The position numbers and the translations under genes were made by a program. Shown here piece by piece: positions 26,665-34,879 of a DNA stretch of 64,000 nucleotides. The number at the start of each line of letters is the position of its first letter. Positions within the stretch are counted from its first letter, which is position 1. Source of the stretch: Paraburkholderia saeva (GTDB taxonomy: Bacteria; Pseudomonadota; Gammaproteobacteria; Burkholderiales; Burkholderiaceae); the NCBI RefSeq assembly GCF_907164555.1, contig NZ_CAJQZC010000009.1:62001-126000 (forward strand), read 5' to 3'. The notes under the pieces were generated by a model. That model made no database searches and was not told where the DNA came from. It was given only the letters and a program-made list of their open reading frames with translations.

Positions 26665-27525
26665 ATGCGAAAGCCGATTGTCAGCAGCCTGTGCGCAGGC
26701 GCGGCCGCCCTGCTGATATTGCCCGCGGCATCTTCTGGACAGTCTGCCGGGGCGTTCACGAACAGTCCGGTGAACCTGTATGCCGGGCCGTCGCAGGAAT
26801 ATCCGGTCGTCGCGCAGTTACAGGGCAACGTGCCCGTGCAGGTGATGGGCTGCGTGAGCGGCTATTCGTGGTGCGATGTCGAGGTGTCGAACCTGCGGGG
26901 CTGGGTCTACGGCGCCTATCTCAGTTACCCGTATCAGGGCAGCAGTGTGCCCGTCATGACGTATGGGCCGACCATCGGCTTTCCGATTGTGACGTTCGCG
27001 ATCGGCACGTACTGGGGCCGCTACTACCGCAACCGTCCGTGGTACCACGATGAGCCGCGCTGGGAGCACAGGCCGCCGCCCTCGGCGTCGCCTCATGGGC
27101 GCCCGCCTGGGCCGCCGCCTCCGCACGGGGGACCGCCGCCCGGCCATGAAGGCCGGCCGCCTGCGTCGCCGCCAGCGCACGGTGGACCGCCTCCTGGTCA
27201 TGGTGGACCGCCGCCGTCGCATGGGGGACCGCCGCCCGAACCGGTGAACAATGCCCGCCAGCCGCCCGGGCAACAGCCGGTGCACGGTGGGCCGCCACCC
27301 GGCCCGGTGAACAACGCCCGCCAGCCACCTGGACAGCAACCGGCACAGGGCGGAGGCCGGCCAGCAGGCCCGCCTCCTGGTCAAGGTGGCGGTGGACATC
27401 CCGCCGGACCACCGCCCTCGCACGGCGGCGGAGGTGGCGGCGGCGGTGGCGGTCATTCCGGACCGCCGTCCAGCGGCGGCGGTAACGGTGGTAACGGCGG
27501 CAATGGCCCGCCGCCTCAGCACTGA
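26665..27525 (+). CDS. Secreted SH3b-domain protein with Pro/Gly/His-rich tail
   Basis: This 286-residue protein has a signal peptide (CAGAAALLILPAASSGQS). A bacterial SH3 domain follows at about residues 35-90 (VNLYAGPSQEYPVVAQL, CDVEVSNLRGWVYGAYL), then a short hydrophobic link and a WGRYYRNRPWYHDE segment. From about residue 130 to the end it is low-complexity Pro/Gly/His/Gln, with HGGPPP and GHGGPPP units and a final Gly run. SH3b domains often bind cell-wall peptides. GGGAGG lies four bases before the ATG. The function is unknown; an envelope or surface role is inferred from the signal peptide. Confidence 0.78.
   Translation: MRKPIVSSLCAGAAALLILPAASSGQSAGAFTNSPVNLYAGPSQEYPVVAQLQGNVPVQVMGCVSGYSWCDVEVSNLRGWVYGAYLSYPYQGSSVPVMTYGPTIGFPIVTFAIGTYWGRYYRNRPWYHDEPRWEHRPPPSASPHGRPPGPPPPHGGPPPGHEGRPPASPPAHGGPPPGHGGPPPSHGGPPPEPVNNARQPPGQQPVHGGPPPGPVNNARQPPGQQPAQGGGRPAGPPPGQGGGGHPAGPPPSHGGGGGGGGGGHSGPPSSGGGNGGNGGNGPPPQH
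27226..27351 (+). repeat. Two tandem 63-bp repeats in the SH3b protein gene
   Basis: Positions 27226-27288 and 27289-27351 encode two successive 21-residue units with a shared PVNNARQPPGQQP core. The copies differ mainly at third codon positions plus a few replacements (for example Glu versus Gly before the shared Pro-Val). Confidence 0.8.
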
Positions 27526-27544
27526 GAGCGCGAAGCAACGCGCC

Positions 27545-27567
27545 GCTCCCGCACCGTTCGCGGGAGC
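27545..27567. terminator. Hairpin between convergent genes, candidate terminator
   Basis: GCTCCCGC (27545-27552) and GCGGGAGC (27560-27567) make a perfect 8-bp stem with a 7-base loop. It sits 20 bases after the SH3b gene stop and 18 bases from the convergent gene's stop. No U-tract follows on either strand, so termination would be weak or factor-dependent. Confidence 0.45.
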
Positions 27568-27585
27568 GTGTGGCACGTACCTCGC

Positions 27586-27876
27586 TCAATCTGGATCCGG
27601 CATGCCTGGAAAGAGACTCGATCCGTCTTTCTCTTCGACGTCGGAAAGGTTGTATTCGGCGCGAACCGCCTTGAGTACCGTTTCGATATCGCGCTCGTAG
27701 CCGATCGCGCCGCCGAAATGCTTCATGGTCCAGTTGCAGCCCGACGCATCGGGCTCGATCTTCTGCGGACGCGGCACGCGGATCTTCACGCCGTCTTCGA
27801 CGATTTCATGAATGCGGTGAAGGCGCCGGCTCACTTCCGCCTGCAGGCGCGACGCATTGAGCAACTTGCGTAGCAC
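27586..27876 (-). CDS. Small conserved hypothetical protein
   Basis: The 96-residue soluble, charged protein has no signal or membrane segment. The ordered-looking stretch VSRRLHRIHEIVEDGVKIRVPRPQKI and the C-terminal half with GCNWTMKHFGGAIGYERDIE suggest a compact domain. I do not recognise the family. The start is GTG with an AAGGAG ribosome site at ideal spacing, which supports translation; the ATG five bases upstream is out of frame. It lies 53 bp downstream of the batD-like gene on the same strand and could be the last gene of that operon. Confidence 0.65.
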   Translation of the reverse strand: MLRKLLNASRLQAEVSRRLHRIHEIVEDGVKIRVPRPQKIEPDASGCNWTMKHFGGAIGYERDIETVLKAVRAEYNLSDVEEKDGSSLFPGMPDPD

Positions 27877-27929
27877 GACATTCTCCTTCTGGTTTCACTG
27901 TGCAATACAACAGCGGTGTGTTGTTCAAC

Positions 27930-29303
27930 TCAGTATTCGTTCAGTGGCGGAAGCGGCCGCTTTTCCAGCCGCTTTTTACGCGTCTTTTTTGTTACCCGGC
28001 GCAGCGCCGCCTCCGTCTCGTTCCATTGCAGCGAAGCGCCCGCACGGCCTGCATAGTAAGCCCTGACCGCCTCGATCAGGCGGCGGACTGGCGGATCCTG
28101 CGTGGCATCGATGGCATCGATGGCATCGACGCGCGCGGGGTGGGCGAAATCCGGGCTTCGATCCATCCATCGATAAAGCAGCGGAATGGTTTCCTTCAGC
28201 GACCCGCCACGTGCCGCACGACGCAACGCGCGCCACGCGGGCGCATCGCCCTGCGCGTAACGAGTGCGCGTCGCCGCCAGCGAAGCGCTCAGGCGCCGGA
28301 ACAACGCGCGCACCCGTGGCCAGGCCCACACAAGTGCCAGCACCACAGCCAGCACGAGCGCCGCAACGGTAATCTGCGTCCGGTCGATCACAACGATGCG
28401 GTGCGCAGCGCCCTTTTCGATTGCGTCGACGGGAATATCGAAGAGCGGCTTTTCCTTCACCGCGACCGCCGAGAAGCTCACGGCAGGCAGGACGATCGTC
28501 TCCTTCTTCTGCGTCGCGGTGTTCCACCATTCGATCGACACGGACGGGAGCGTGTAGTGTCCGCTGCGATTGACAACATAAGTCATCGTGTCGGTACGCT
28601 CGCCAGCGACGAGCCCCACGCGATCCTGCATGATGTTCTTCGTCGCCTGAGGCTTCGGATACGGTTTGAGTCCCGCCACAGGCGCGAACGCGACCGGTGG
28701 AATCAGCATCGATTCGGTGGCTTGCGCGTGTTGCGTGATCGTGCGCGTAATCGCGTCGCCCACTTTCACCCGCGACGACGATGGCTCGACTGTCTGCGTC
28801 GCGATCAGCTTCGGCGTCGGGAAAAACACGCGCATGCCTTCGGCGCCTGCGGGCACGGTCGCGACGAGTTTCAGCGCTGGCGTCGTGAGTTTCGATGTGC
28901 CCGTCGTGCCCGTCATCCCGCCCGGAAAGACCTCGATGGTCACAGGCGGAATGTCGAACGTTTTCGCTGTTTGCGGCGCGATCCGGTACGCACGGCTCAC
29001 GCCGAACCAGCTCACGCCGTCGATCACTTCGTGCAGGTTGACCGCCTGCTCGTCCGGCAGGCTGACAATCGCGCCGGGCACGGTGAAGAGCGGCCACGTC
29101 GGCGCTTCGGTGAACCACGTCGTCGTCAGCAGATCGACGACGAGCTTGACCTGCGTGCCCGCCACCACCGTTCCGGCCGGTTCGAGGTGCGCGCGCGCCA
29201 TTAATTGCGGCGGCGTGTCGGCGCGCGCGTAACCTGTGGCTAGCAACGCGAACATCGCGCACGTCGCGGCCAGCAGCAGGCGGAAAGTTCGCAGCGGTCT
29301 CAT
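27930..29303 (-). CDS. BatD-like membrane protein (oxygen-tolerance family)
   Basis: The 457-residue protein has a signal peptide (LLLAATCAMFALLATGYARA) and a periplasmic beta-rich region resembling BatD (repeated VKVGDAITRTITQ-type strands). One transmembrane helix lies near residue 320 (ITVAALVLAVVLALVWAW), and the cytoplasmic tail is basic. BatD proteins accompany MoxR ATPases and VWA proteins (Bacteroides aerotolerance operon). The ATG overlaps the previous gene's stop (ATGA), so I reject the longer upstream frame. The tail contains an Asp-Ala-Ile repeat from a 9-bp DNA triplication. Confidence 0.8.
   Translation of the reverse strand: MRPLRTFRLLLAATCAMFALLATGYARADTPPQLMARAHLEPAGTVVAGTQVKLVVDLLTTTWFTEAPTWPLFTVPGAIVSLPDEQAVNLHEVIDGVSWFGVSRAYRIAPQTAKTFDIPPVTIEVFPGGMTGTTGTSKLTTPALKLVATVPAGAEGMRVFFPTPKLIATQTVEPSSSRVKVGDAITRTITQHAQATESMLIPPVAFAPVAGLKPYPKPQATKNIMQDRVGLVAGERTDTMTYVVNRSGHYTLPSVSIEWWNTATQKKETIVLPAVSFSAVAVKEKPLFDIPVDAIEKGAAHRIVVIDRTQITVAALVLAVVLALVWAWPRVRALFRRLSASLAATRTRYAQGDAPAWRALRRAARGGSLKETIPLLYRWMDRSPDFAHPARVDAIDAIDATQDPPVRRLIEAVRAYYAGRAGASLQWNETEAALRRVTKKTRKKRLEKRPLPPLNEY
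28104..28130. repeat. Three tandem 9-bp repeats in the batD-like gene
   Basis: Three consecutive copies of GGCATCGAT/C lie here, encoding Asp-Ala-Ile repeats in the cytoplasmic tail. The array is in frame, so copy-number change would not disrupt the gene. Confidence 0.8.
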
Positions 29304-30901
29304 TGCGCACCCGTATTGTCGATGCCCGATTCCTGCTCGAAGCGTTGACGCAAAAACACCGCCGGCGACGTGTTGAGGCTTCGCATCCACACATCTTCCG
29401 AAGGCGTGGCGATCAGCGTGCTTTGCGCGAGCTTGCCCTTCTTCTTCTTGATCTTGACGTCGTCCGACTCTTCGTCTTCCTCGTCCTTTTGCGGTTCCTG
29501 TTTTGGCGCTGCGAGCAGTTTGCGCATCAGGTCGCGATTGTCGCCGGCTTCGCGAAACACGGGCTGCATCGCAAGCGTACGCTCATAGGCCTTGAGCGCA
29601 CCCGCGTAATCGTCGAGATGCGCGAGTGTGTTGCCGATGTAGAAATACGCCTGTGCCGTTTTCAGGCGCGAGAACGATTGCAGCGCGGCGGCATAGTCGC
29701 CATCGAGATATTGCGCGCGGCCTTTCCACATCGGATCGTCGAAGTGTGCGGCCGCTGCCTTGTAATCGCCGTGCCCGAAATACCAGCGGCCCTGCTGGTC
29801 GTGCGTCGCGAAGAGGTCGATCCAGTGCCACGCGGCCGCACCTGAAGCCGCGTGGGCTTCGCGCGGTGTCGAACCGAACGCAAGCGCAAGCAGCACGACG
29901 GGCAGCCACTTCACCGTCCAGCCGCGCCGGAACGCCAGCAGCGCAAGCGCCAGAAGCGGAATCACGAGCCAGTAGCCCGTTTCCTTCCAGCGCGCAATCC
30001 GCTTCGATTCATCCGCTTCAGCGAGCGCAGCCTGCGCGCGACGCATCACCCACGCGACGTCGTCATCGTCAGCTCGCATGCTGGCAAGCGGCACGCCCGC
30101 TTCGTGCGCGACCTTGCGGATGCCGTCCGCGTCGAACGTGCCCATCAGCGGCAGCCCTTCTTCATCCATTTCGACGCGGCCGTCGGCGCCGCGAATCGCG
30201 CCGCCGTTTTCAGTGCCTACCGCGAGCCACAGCAGTTGATGCTGCGTATTTTTCGCTTTCTGCACGAATGCGTCGGTCTGCTTTTCATCGAAGCCGTCGC
30301 TCATGAACACGATCGTGCCCGTGGCGGGATCTTTTGCGAGCAGACGCTCCGCGATGTCGAGACCCGCGGTCGCGTTCTTCCCGTCACGCGGCATCACCGA
30401 AGGCGAGAGCGCGGGGAGGTACAGTTCCAGCATCGCGGGATCTTCGGTGGGCGGCACGACCAGATGTGCGGTGTCGGCGAACACCACGAGACCCGTGCGC
30501 GCGCCCTTGCGCGCATTCGCGAGATCGAGCACCTTCTGCTTCGCACGCTCAAGACGCGTCGGCGCCACATCGGTCGCGTCCATCGAACGCGCCACTTCGA
30601 GCACGATGACAAGCGGCGCCTTGTCCTGATCGAACGGCGGACGTTCCTCTTCCCATGTCGGTCCCGCCACAGCAATTGCGGCAATGGCGATGAAGAGCGC
30701 AAGCGTGTGCACCGGCTGGATCCGCCGGCGGCTCGCGTCGCTGACGATCAGGTGTTCCAGCAGGTGCGGCGCGATGATGTTGCGCCAGCGCGAGCGCACG
30801 TTGTTGCGACGGAACCAGAGTACGGGCAGCAATACGGCGGGCACGAGCAGCCACAGAAAGAGCGGACGCAGGAAATGGAACGCAGTGAGATCAATTGCCA
30901 T
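29300..30901 (-). CDS. VWA-domain membrane protein with C-terminal TPR (BatB/BatC-like)
   Basis: The 533-residue protein has two N-terminal hydrophobic segments (FLRPLFLWLLVPAVLLPVLWF and LALFIAIAAIAVAGP), a VWA domain (~residues 90-290) and another helix near 320. A further membrane-proximal segment precedes TPR-like repeats (AAALQSFSRLKTAQAYFYIGNTLAHLDDYAGAL), and the tail is acidic/basic. It is like BatB fused to BatC. The MIDAS is degenerate: LEVARSM replaces the usual D-x-S-x-S, although a later MSDG loop is kept. The start overlaps the preceding gene by eleven bases. Metal-dependent binding may be lost or altered; this is an inference. Confidence 0.82.
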   Translation of the reverse strand: MAIDLTAFHFLRPLFLWLLVPAVLLPVLWFRRNNVRSRWRNIIAPHLLEHLIVSDASRRRIQPVHTLALFIAIAAIAVAGPTWEEERPPFDQDKAPLVIVLEVARSMDATDVAPTRLERAKQKVLDLANARKGARTGLVVFADTAHLVVPPTEDPAMLELYLPALSPSVMPRDGKNATAGLDIAERLLAKDPATGTIVFMSDGFDEKQTDAFVQKAKNTQHQLLWLAVGTENGGAIRGADGRVEMDEEGLPLMGTFDADGIRKVAHEAGVPLASMRADDDDVAWVMRRAQAALAEADESKRIARWKETGYWLVIPLLALALLAFRRGWTVKWLPVVLLALAFGSTPREAHAASGAAAWHWIDLFATHDQQGRWYFGHGDYKAAAAHFDDPMWKGRAQYLDGDYAAALQSFSRLKTAQAYFYIGNTLAHLDDYAGALKAYERTLAMQPVFREAGDNRDLMRKLLAAPKQEPQKDEEDEESDDVKIKKKKGKLAQSTLIATPSEDVWMRSLNTSPAVFLRQRFEQESGIDNTGAQ

Positions 30902-31931
30902 GACTCGCCTCGCCCATCTTCACGCGCGCAGGGGCCGGTTCCTGACGCGGCGCGCGCATCATCGCGAGCACGAGCGCGAGACAGTGATACAGCGTGTAGA
31001 CGAGAAGCGCGAGCGCCAGCGGAATCCAGTAGTAATCGCGCTGTGGCCGATAGATTTCGCGCTTGACCTTTTCCGGCGTGATGCGGTCGAGCGTCGTATA
31101 GACGTCGGCCAGTTCCTGCTGGTTGCCCAACGCGCGAAACGCGCGGCCGCCCGTGACGTCGGCTATTTTCTGCAGCGCGTCGAGATCGACCTTGTCTTCG
31201 CCGGTTGCGTTGGGGTCGCCAATGCCTATCGTGTGCACGACGAGTTTGTGATCCTTTGCGATTTCAGCGGCACGTTCGGGCGGAATCGCGCTGCTTGTGT
31301 CGTTGCCGTCGGTCAGCAGGATCAGCACCTTTTCCTGCGCGGCCGATTTGTCCATCAGCTTGACTGTCAGGCCGATCGCATCGCCGATTGCCGTGCGCTG
31401 CCCTGCCATGCCGATCTGCATCTGGTTCAGCAGGATCAATACGCTGTCGTGGTCGAGCGTCAACGGCGCCTGCGGATACGCCGCCTGTCCGAACACGACG
31501 AGCCCAATGCGGTCGCCCTTACGCTTCGCGACGAAATCCGCCACCACGCGTTTCACCGCCGTGAGCCGGTCCATGCGCTCACCCGTAGCGGTATTGACAA
31601 AATCGCGTGTGCTCATCGACCCCGACAGATCGATGCCGAGCATCAGATCGCGCGCAGGTTCCTCGTGCGTGACAGGCGCTTCGACATAGACGGGTTTTGC
31701 CGCTGCGGTGACAAGAAGCACCCATAGCAGCGGCATCATCAGACGCTGCAGCCAGTTACGACGCAGACGGACGCCACCGGGCGCAGGGGTTTCGCCGGCC
31801 GCTTCGGCCATTTCGTGGAAGAACGGCATGCGCACGGCGGAGGCCGTCGTGCGCCACGCAGGCACCAGCCACCACACCAGGAGCGGCACGGGCAGCAACA
31901 GAAACGCCCACGGAAAATCAAATTTCCACAT
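30891..31931 (-). CDS. VWA-domain membrane protein (BatA-like)
   Basis: This 346-residue protein has an N-terminal hydrophobic segment (FPWAFLLLPVPLLVWWLV), a second at about 57-72, a VWA domain with a canonical MIDAS (GIDLSGSMSTRD, later LLTDGNDT), and a C-terminal helix (IPLALALLVYTLYHCLALVLAMM). It belongs to the BatA/YeaD-type VWA proteins partnered with MoxR ATPases. I used the ATG at 31931 (MWKFDFPW) rather than the longer frame, because it begins right before the membrane segment and overlaps the DUF4381 gene as in related operons. Confidence 0.85.
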   Translation of the reverse strand: MWKFDFPWAFLLLPVPLLVWWLVPAWRTTASAVRMPFFHEMAEAAGETPAPGGVRLRRNWLQRLMMPLLWVLLVTAAAKPVYVEAPVTHEEPARDLMLGIDLSGSMSTRDFVNTATGERMDRLTAVKRVVADFVAKRKGDRIGLVVFGQAAYPQAPLTLDHDSVLILLNQMQIGMAGQRTAIGDAIGLTVKLMDKSAAQEKVLILLTDGNDTSSAIPPERAAEIAKDHKLVVHTIGIGDPNATGEDKVDLDALQKIADVTGGRAFRALGNQQELADVYTTLDRITPEKVKREIYRPQRDYYWIPLALALLVYTLYHCLALVLAMMRAPRQEPAPARVKMGEASHGN

Positions 31932-32448
31932 GATGATTGCGGATCCAGTCGCGGGCGTGTCCGACGAGCGCTTCGGCATCGTGTTGTGAAACGGCACCAA
32001 GCTCGCTGGGTGGCGCGTAGCTCAGGAACGACAGCAATGCGCCGCTTCGGGTGTCGAACTGCCCACGTGTACGCGCGAGAAACGCTAGCCATGCGTCACC
32101 TGTCAGCGACGCGACGCGCTCGCGCGGCGCGGCAGCGAGCGCCGTGCGCTTGATGAGCGGCGCAATGGCAGCGAGCGCGGCGTCGCGACGCGACGCGTCG
32201 TTCAGGCGCGCGGCGATCGCGTCGAGTTCAGCAAGCGCGATCTTCCGGTAGCGCTCTCTCTGGTGACGACGCCATGCGATCCAGCCAATCCACATTGCGA
32301 TTGCCAGCATCGCGAGCGCAACGGCCAGCCAGCCCGGTGTTTGCGGCGCCCACGAAACGGGCGCGGGCAACGGCAGTTCTTTTAGCGGCTGAAGTGCGAG
32401 CGATGTGTTCGCGGGCGTCAGCGGACTAGCGGAAGCAGCAACGCTCAT
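31918..32448 (-). CDS. DUF4381 membrane protein
   Basis: The 176-residue protein has a Pro-rich periplasmic stretch (LKELPLPAPVSWAPQTPG), one transmembrane helix (WLAVALAMLAIAMWIGWIAW) and an Arg/Lys-rich cytoplasmic helical tail with the DUF4381 pattern (YRKIALAELDAI, WLAFLARTRGQFD). DUF4381 genes are regular members of MoxR-DUF58-VWA operons. Their function is unknown, but they are thought to scaffold the VWA proteins. Both ends overlap neighbours by a few bases, showing tight coupling. Confidence 0.85.
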   Translation of the reverse strand: MSVAASASPLTPANTSLALQPLKELPLPAPVSWAPQTPGWLAVALAMLAIAMWIGWIAWRRHQRERYRKIALAELDAIAARLNDASRRDAALAAIAPLIKRTALAAAPRERVASLTGDAWLAFLARTRGQFDTRSGALLSFLSYAPPSELGAVSQHDAEALVGHARDWIRNHHVEI

Positions 32449-33407
32449 ATGCCGCTCCCCGTCGACGGCCTTGCGCGCTGGCCGAAGAGACGCCGCACCT
32501 GCTCGACCGTGGGCTCGTCCGTCGAAAGCGCCATGAGCGGCACGCCGCTCGAACGCAGCAGTTCCGCGACTTCAGCCGTGCGTCCGCTAAAGAGGCTCGT
32601 GAGCGGCGCGCGCACGCGCTCGTTCTGGATGCGCAGTTCCACCTGCAACTGCCCTTCGCTCACCACCAGCGCGCGATGCTCGGGCATGCGCTGCCACAGC
32701 GGATCGAACACCATCGCCGCGATCACGTCGTTGTGCCGGGCGAGTTGCCGCAGCAGCTGGCGCGTCCGGTCGCCCGCGCCGGCAAAATCGCTCATGATGC
32801 AGACCAGATAGTCGTGCCCGGCGAGCTGCAGCACGCCTTCGAGCGCGTCGTCGAGCTGGCTGTAACGGGTCCGCGCCGTGCTGTCCGCGTGCAGCGCGGA
32901 ATTCATGCGGGCGATCGTGCCAAAGAGCGTTTTGATGCGCGCGCGGCTGCGCAACGGCCGCACGGGCACAACGGCGCTGTCGTTGAAAATCACGCCGCCG
33001 ACGCGATCGCCCGCGGCAAATCCCATCCACACGGCGAGCGCCGCCGCTTCCGCTGCGACCACCGATTTGAACGCGCGCGTCGAGCCGAAAAACATGCTCA
33101 TGCGCTGATCGACGACGACGAGCAGCGGCCGGTCGCGCTCTTCGGTGTACGCGCGGATCTGCGGCTTGCCCGTGCGCAGCGAGACTTTCCAGTCGATGTG
33201 ACGGATATCGTCGCCGGGCAGATAGCCGCGGATCTCTTCGAAATTCAGCCCGCGTCCGCGCAGACGCGACGCGTGATTGCCCGACAGAATGCTCGACACC
33301 GGCGCAGGCGCGACGAAGCTCAGGCCGCGCGCGCGAAACTCCAGCTTCGCGAGATGCGCGGCGTCAACGTACACACTGCCGATTGCCGGTCCGGACTGCG
33401 TTGCCAC
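32445..33407 (-). CDS. DUF58 domain protein
   Basis: The 320-residue protein contains the DUF58 signature (SRLRGRGLNFEEIRGYLPGDDIRHIDWKV is the conserved region, here residues ~48-76), then a VWA-like fold with LLVVVDQRMSMFFG. DUF58 proteins are constant partners of MoxR ATPases. A GTG start follows an AAGGGGA site. No membrane segment is evident. It lies 49 bp downstream of moxR. Confidence 0.88.
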   Translation of the reverse strand: MATQSGPAIGSVYVDAAHLAKLEFRARGLSFVAPAPVSSILSGNHASRLRGRGLNFEEIRGYLPGDDIRHIDWKVSLRTGKPQIRAYTEERDRPLLVVVDQRMSMFFGSTRAFKSVVAAEAAALAVWMGFAAGDRVGGVIFNDSAVVPVRPLRSRARIKTLFGTIARMNSALHADSTARTRYSQLDDALEGVLQLAGHDYLVCIMSDFAGAGDRTRQLLRQLARHNDVIAAMVFDPLWQRMPEHRALVVSEGQLQVELRIQNERVRAPLTSLFSGRTAEVAELLRSSGVPLMALSTDEPTVEQVRRLFGQRARPSTGSGI

Positions 33408-33456
33408 GGCCTTCCCCTTGTTAGTGTGTCGACTTCGTCAGGCGTATCACACAGGC

Positions 33457-34416
33457 TCACGCGGGCACGGCGACCTTTTCGACCAGCCGGTCGATCACCG
33501 TGTCGGCGTCGATGTTTTCCGCGTTCGCGTCGTACGACAGGATCAGCCGGTGACGCAACACCGGATGCACGACCGCACGCACGTCGTCGGGCGTCACGAA
33601 CGTGCGGTCTTCCAGCCATGCGTGCACGCGGCTCGCGCGGTCGAGTGCAATCGCCCCGCGCGGGCTCGCGCCGATGTCGATCCATTTGCCGATGCCGGGG
33701 TCGAGCGTGCCCGCGTGCCGGGTGGCGTTCACGAGCGACACGATATATTCGTCGATGGCGGGCGCCACCGTAATCTGGCCGACAGCCCGCCGCGCGGAAA
33801 ATATAATCTCCTGCGAAAGCGTATCCACGACGGCTTTCACATCGCTGCTTTCGCGGCGTAATAACTGCAGCATTTCCCGTTCACTTTCTGGAGACGGGTA
33901 CGTAATCAATACCTTGAAAAGAAAACGGTCCATTTGCGCTTCCGGTAATGGATAGGTGCCTTCCTGTTCGATCGGATTCTGCGTCGCCATTACCAGAAAA
34001 AGGTCAGGCATCGTGTGTGTCTTTCCAGCCACGGATATCTGGCGCTCTTCCATCGCTTCGAGCAGGGCCGACTGTACTTTGGCCGGCGCGCGGTTGATTT
34101 CGTCGGCGAGAATCAGATTGCCGAAAATCGGTCCCGGCTGAAACGTGAGGGTTCGCTCAGTGCCGGACTGCAAAAGCGTTTCACCGCCCGTAATGTCGGA
34201 CGGCAACAGGTCGGGCGTGAACTGGATGCGCCGCATCACCGCCGCAAGCCGCGCCGCGATGGCCTTCACGGTGCGCGTCTTGGCAAGTCCGGGCAGGCTT
34301 TCGAGCAGCACATGGCCGTCCGCGAGCAGCGCGATCAGAATCTGCCTGACCACCGCTTCCTGTCCGACCACCGCTTCGTTGACGCCCGCCTCGAAGCGCA
34401 GAATAGTTTCACGCAT
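33457..34416 (-). CDS. MoxR-family AAA+ ATPase
   Basis: The 319-residue ATPase has a Walker A in LPGLAKTRTVKAI, a Walker B LILADEINRAPAKVQSALLEAM, and the sensor/C-terminal helical segment of the MoxR family. MoxR proteins act as chaperones that assemble or activate protein complexes with metal cofactors, working with VWA proteins. The gene is first in an operon of six or seven genes on the minus strand, so promoter elements should lie in the 463 bp to its right. Confidence 0.93.
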   Translation of the reverse strand: MRETILRFEAGVNEAVVGQEAVVRQILIALLADGHVLLESLPGLAKTRTVKAIAARLAAVMRRIQFTPDLLPSDITGGETLLQSGTERTLTFQPGPIFGNLILADEINRAPAKVQSALLEAMEERQISVAGKTHTMPDLFLVMATQNPIEQEGTYPLPEAQMDRFLFKVLITYPSPESEREMLQLLRRESSDVKAVVDTLSQEIIFSARRAVGQITVAPAIDEYIVSLVNATRHAGTLDPGIGKWIDIGASPRGAIALDRASRVHAWLEDRTFVTPDDVRAVVHPVLRHRLILSYDANAENIDADTVIDRLVEKVAVPA

Positions 34417-34879
34417 GGTTGTCTATTCCCCTGATTATTGCATTTTAAATAGCGCGAGGTCGTACCACTAAAAGCCTGATGCCAGTGACGTTAAAGTAGC
34501 TGGAGCAATTCGTCAAAGCACTCGTGCATTAAAAAAAGCGTGAAATGTCATCGGAAAATTGTTAGCCTGTTTCCGGCAATAGCTATCAAACACGAAATCC
34601 AGCTGTCAATTCGCATTGAATTGAAACGCGAATTCAGGGATTTCAACCGCTTCACATGCACGTGTCATTTCGTATTCATGCGTGCATCGTTCTGAAACAG
34701 GCAGACAGTTCAGGGTAGCCAGCGGTCGAAGCGGCACCCATGCGTTGACGAATCTGTTTCGCCGGGTACGGCTCGCGGGCCGCTGCCCCGGCGAAGCGCC
34801 GAAGGTTTAAGCGGGTGCGGGTGCAACGCGAGGCAACAGATGCCCTGCGGCACGCTCACCGGCGTACGGGACCAGAGCC
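34417..34879. promoter_or_regulatory. Divergent regulatory region between the MoxR operon and the FGE/sulfatase operon
   Basis: These 463 bases hold no gene and are AT-richer than the flanks from about 34430 to 34690. A 7-bp inverted repeat, AATTCGC (34608-34614) and GCGAATT (34628-34634), with a 13-base spacer sits near the middle and is a candidate operator. A perfect TTGACA reads leftward at 34609-34604 (toward moxR), but no good -10 box lies 17 bp away. This region probably drives both operons. Confidence 0.4.
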
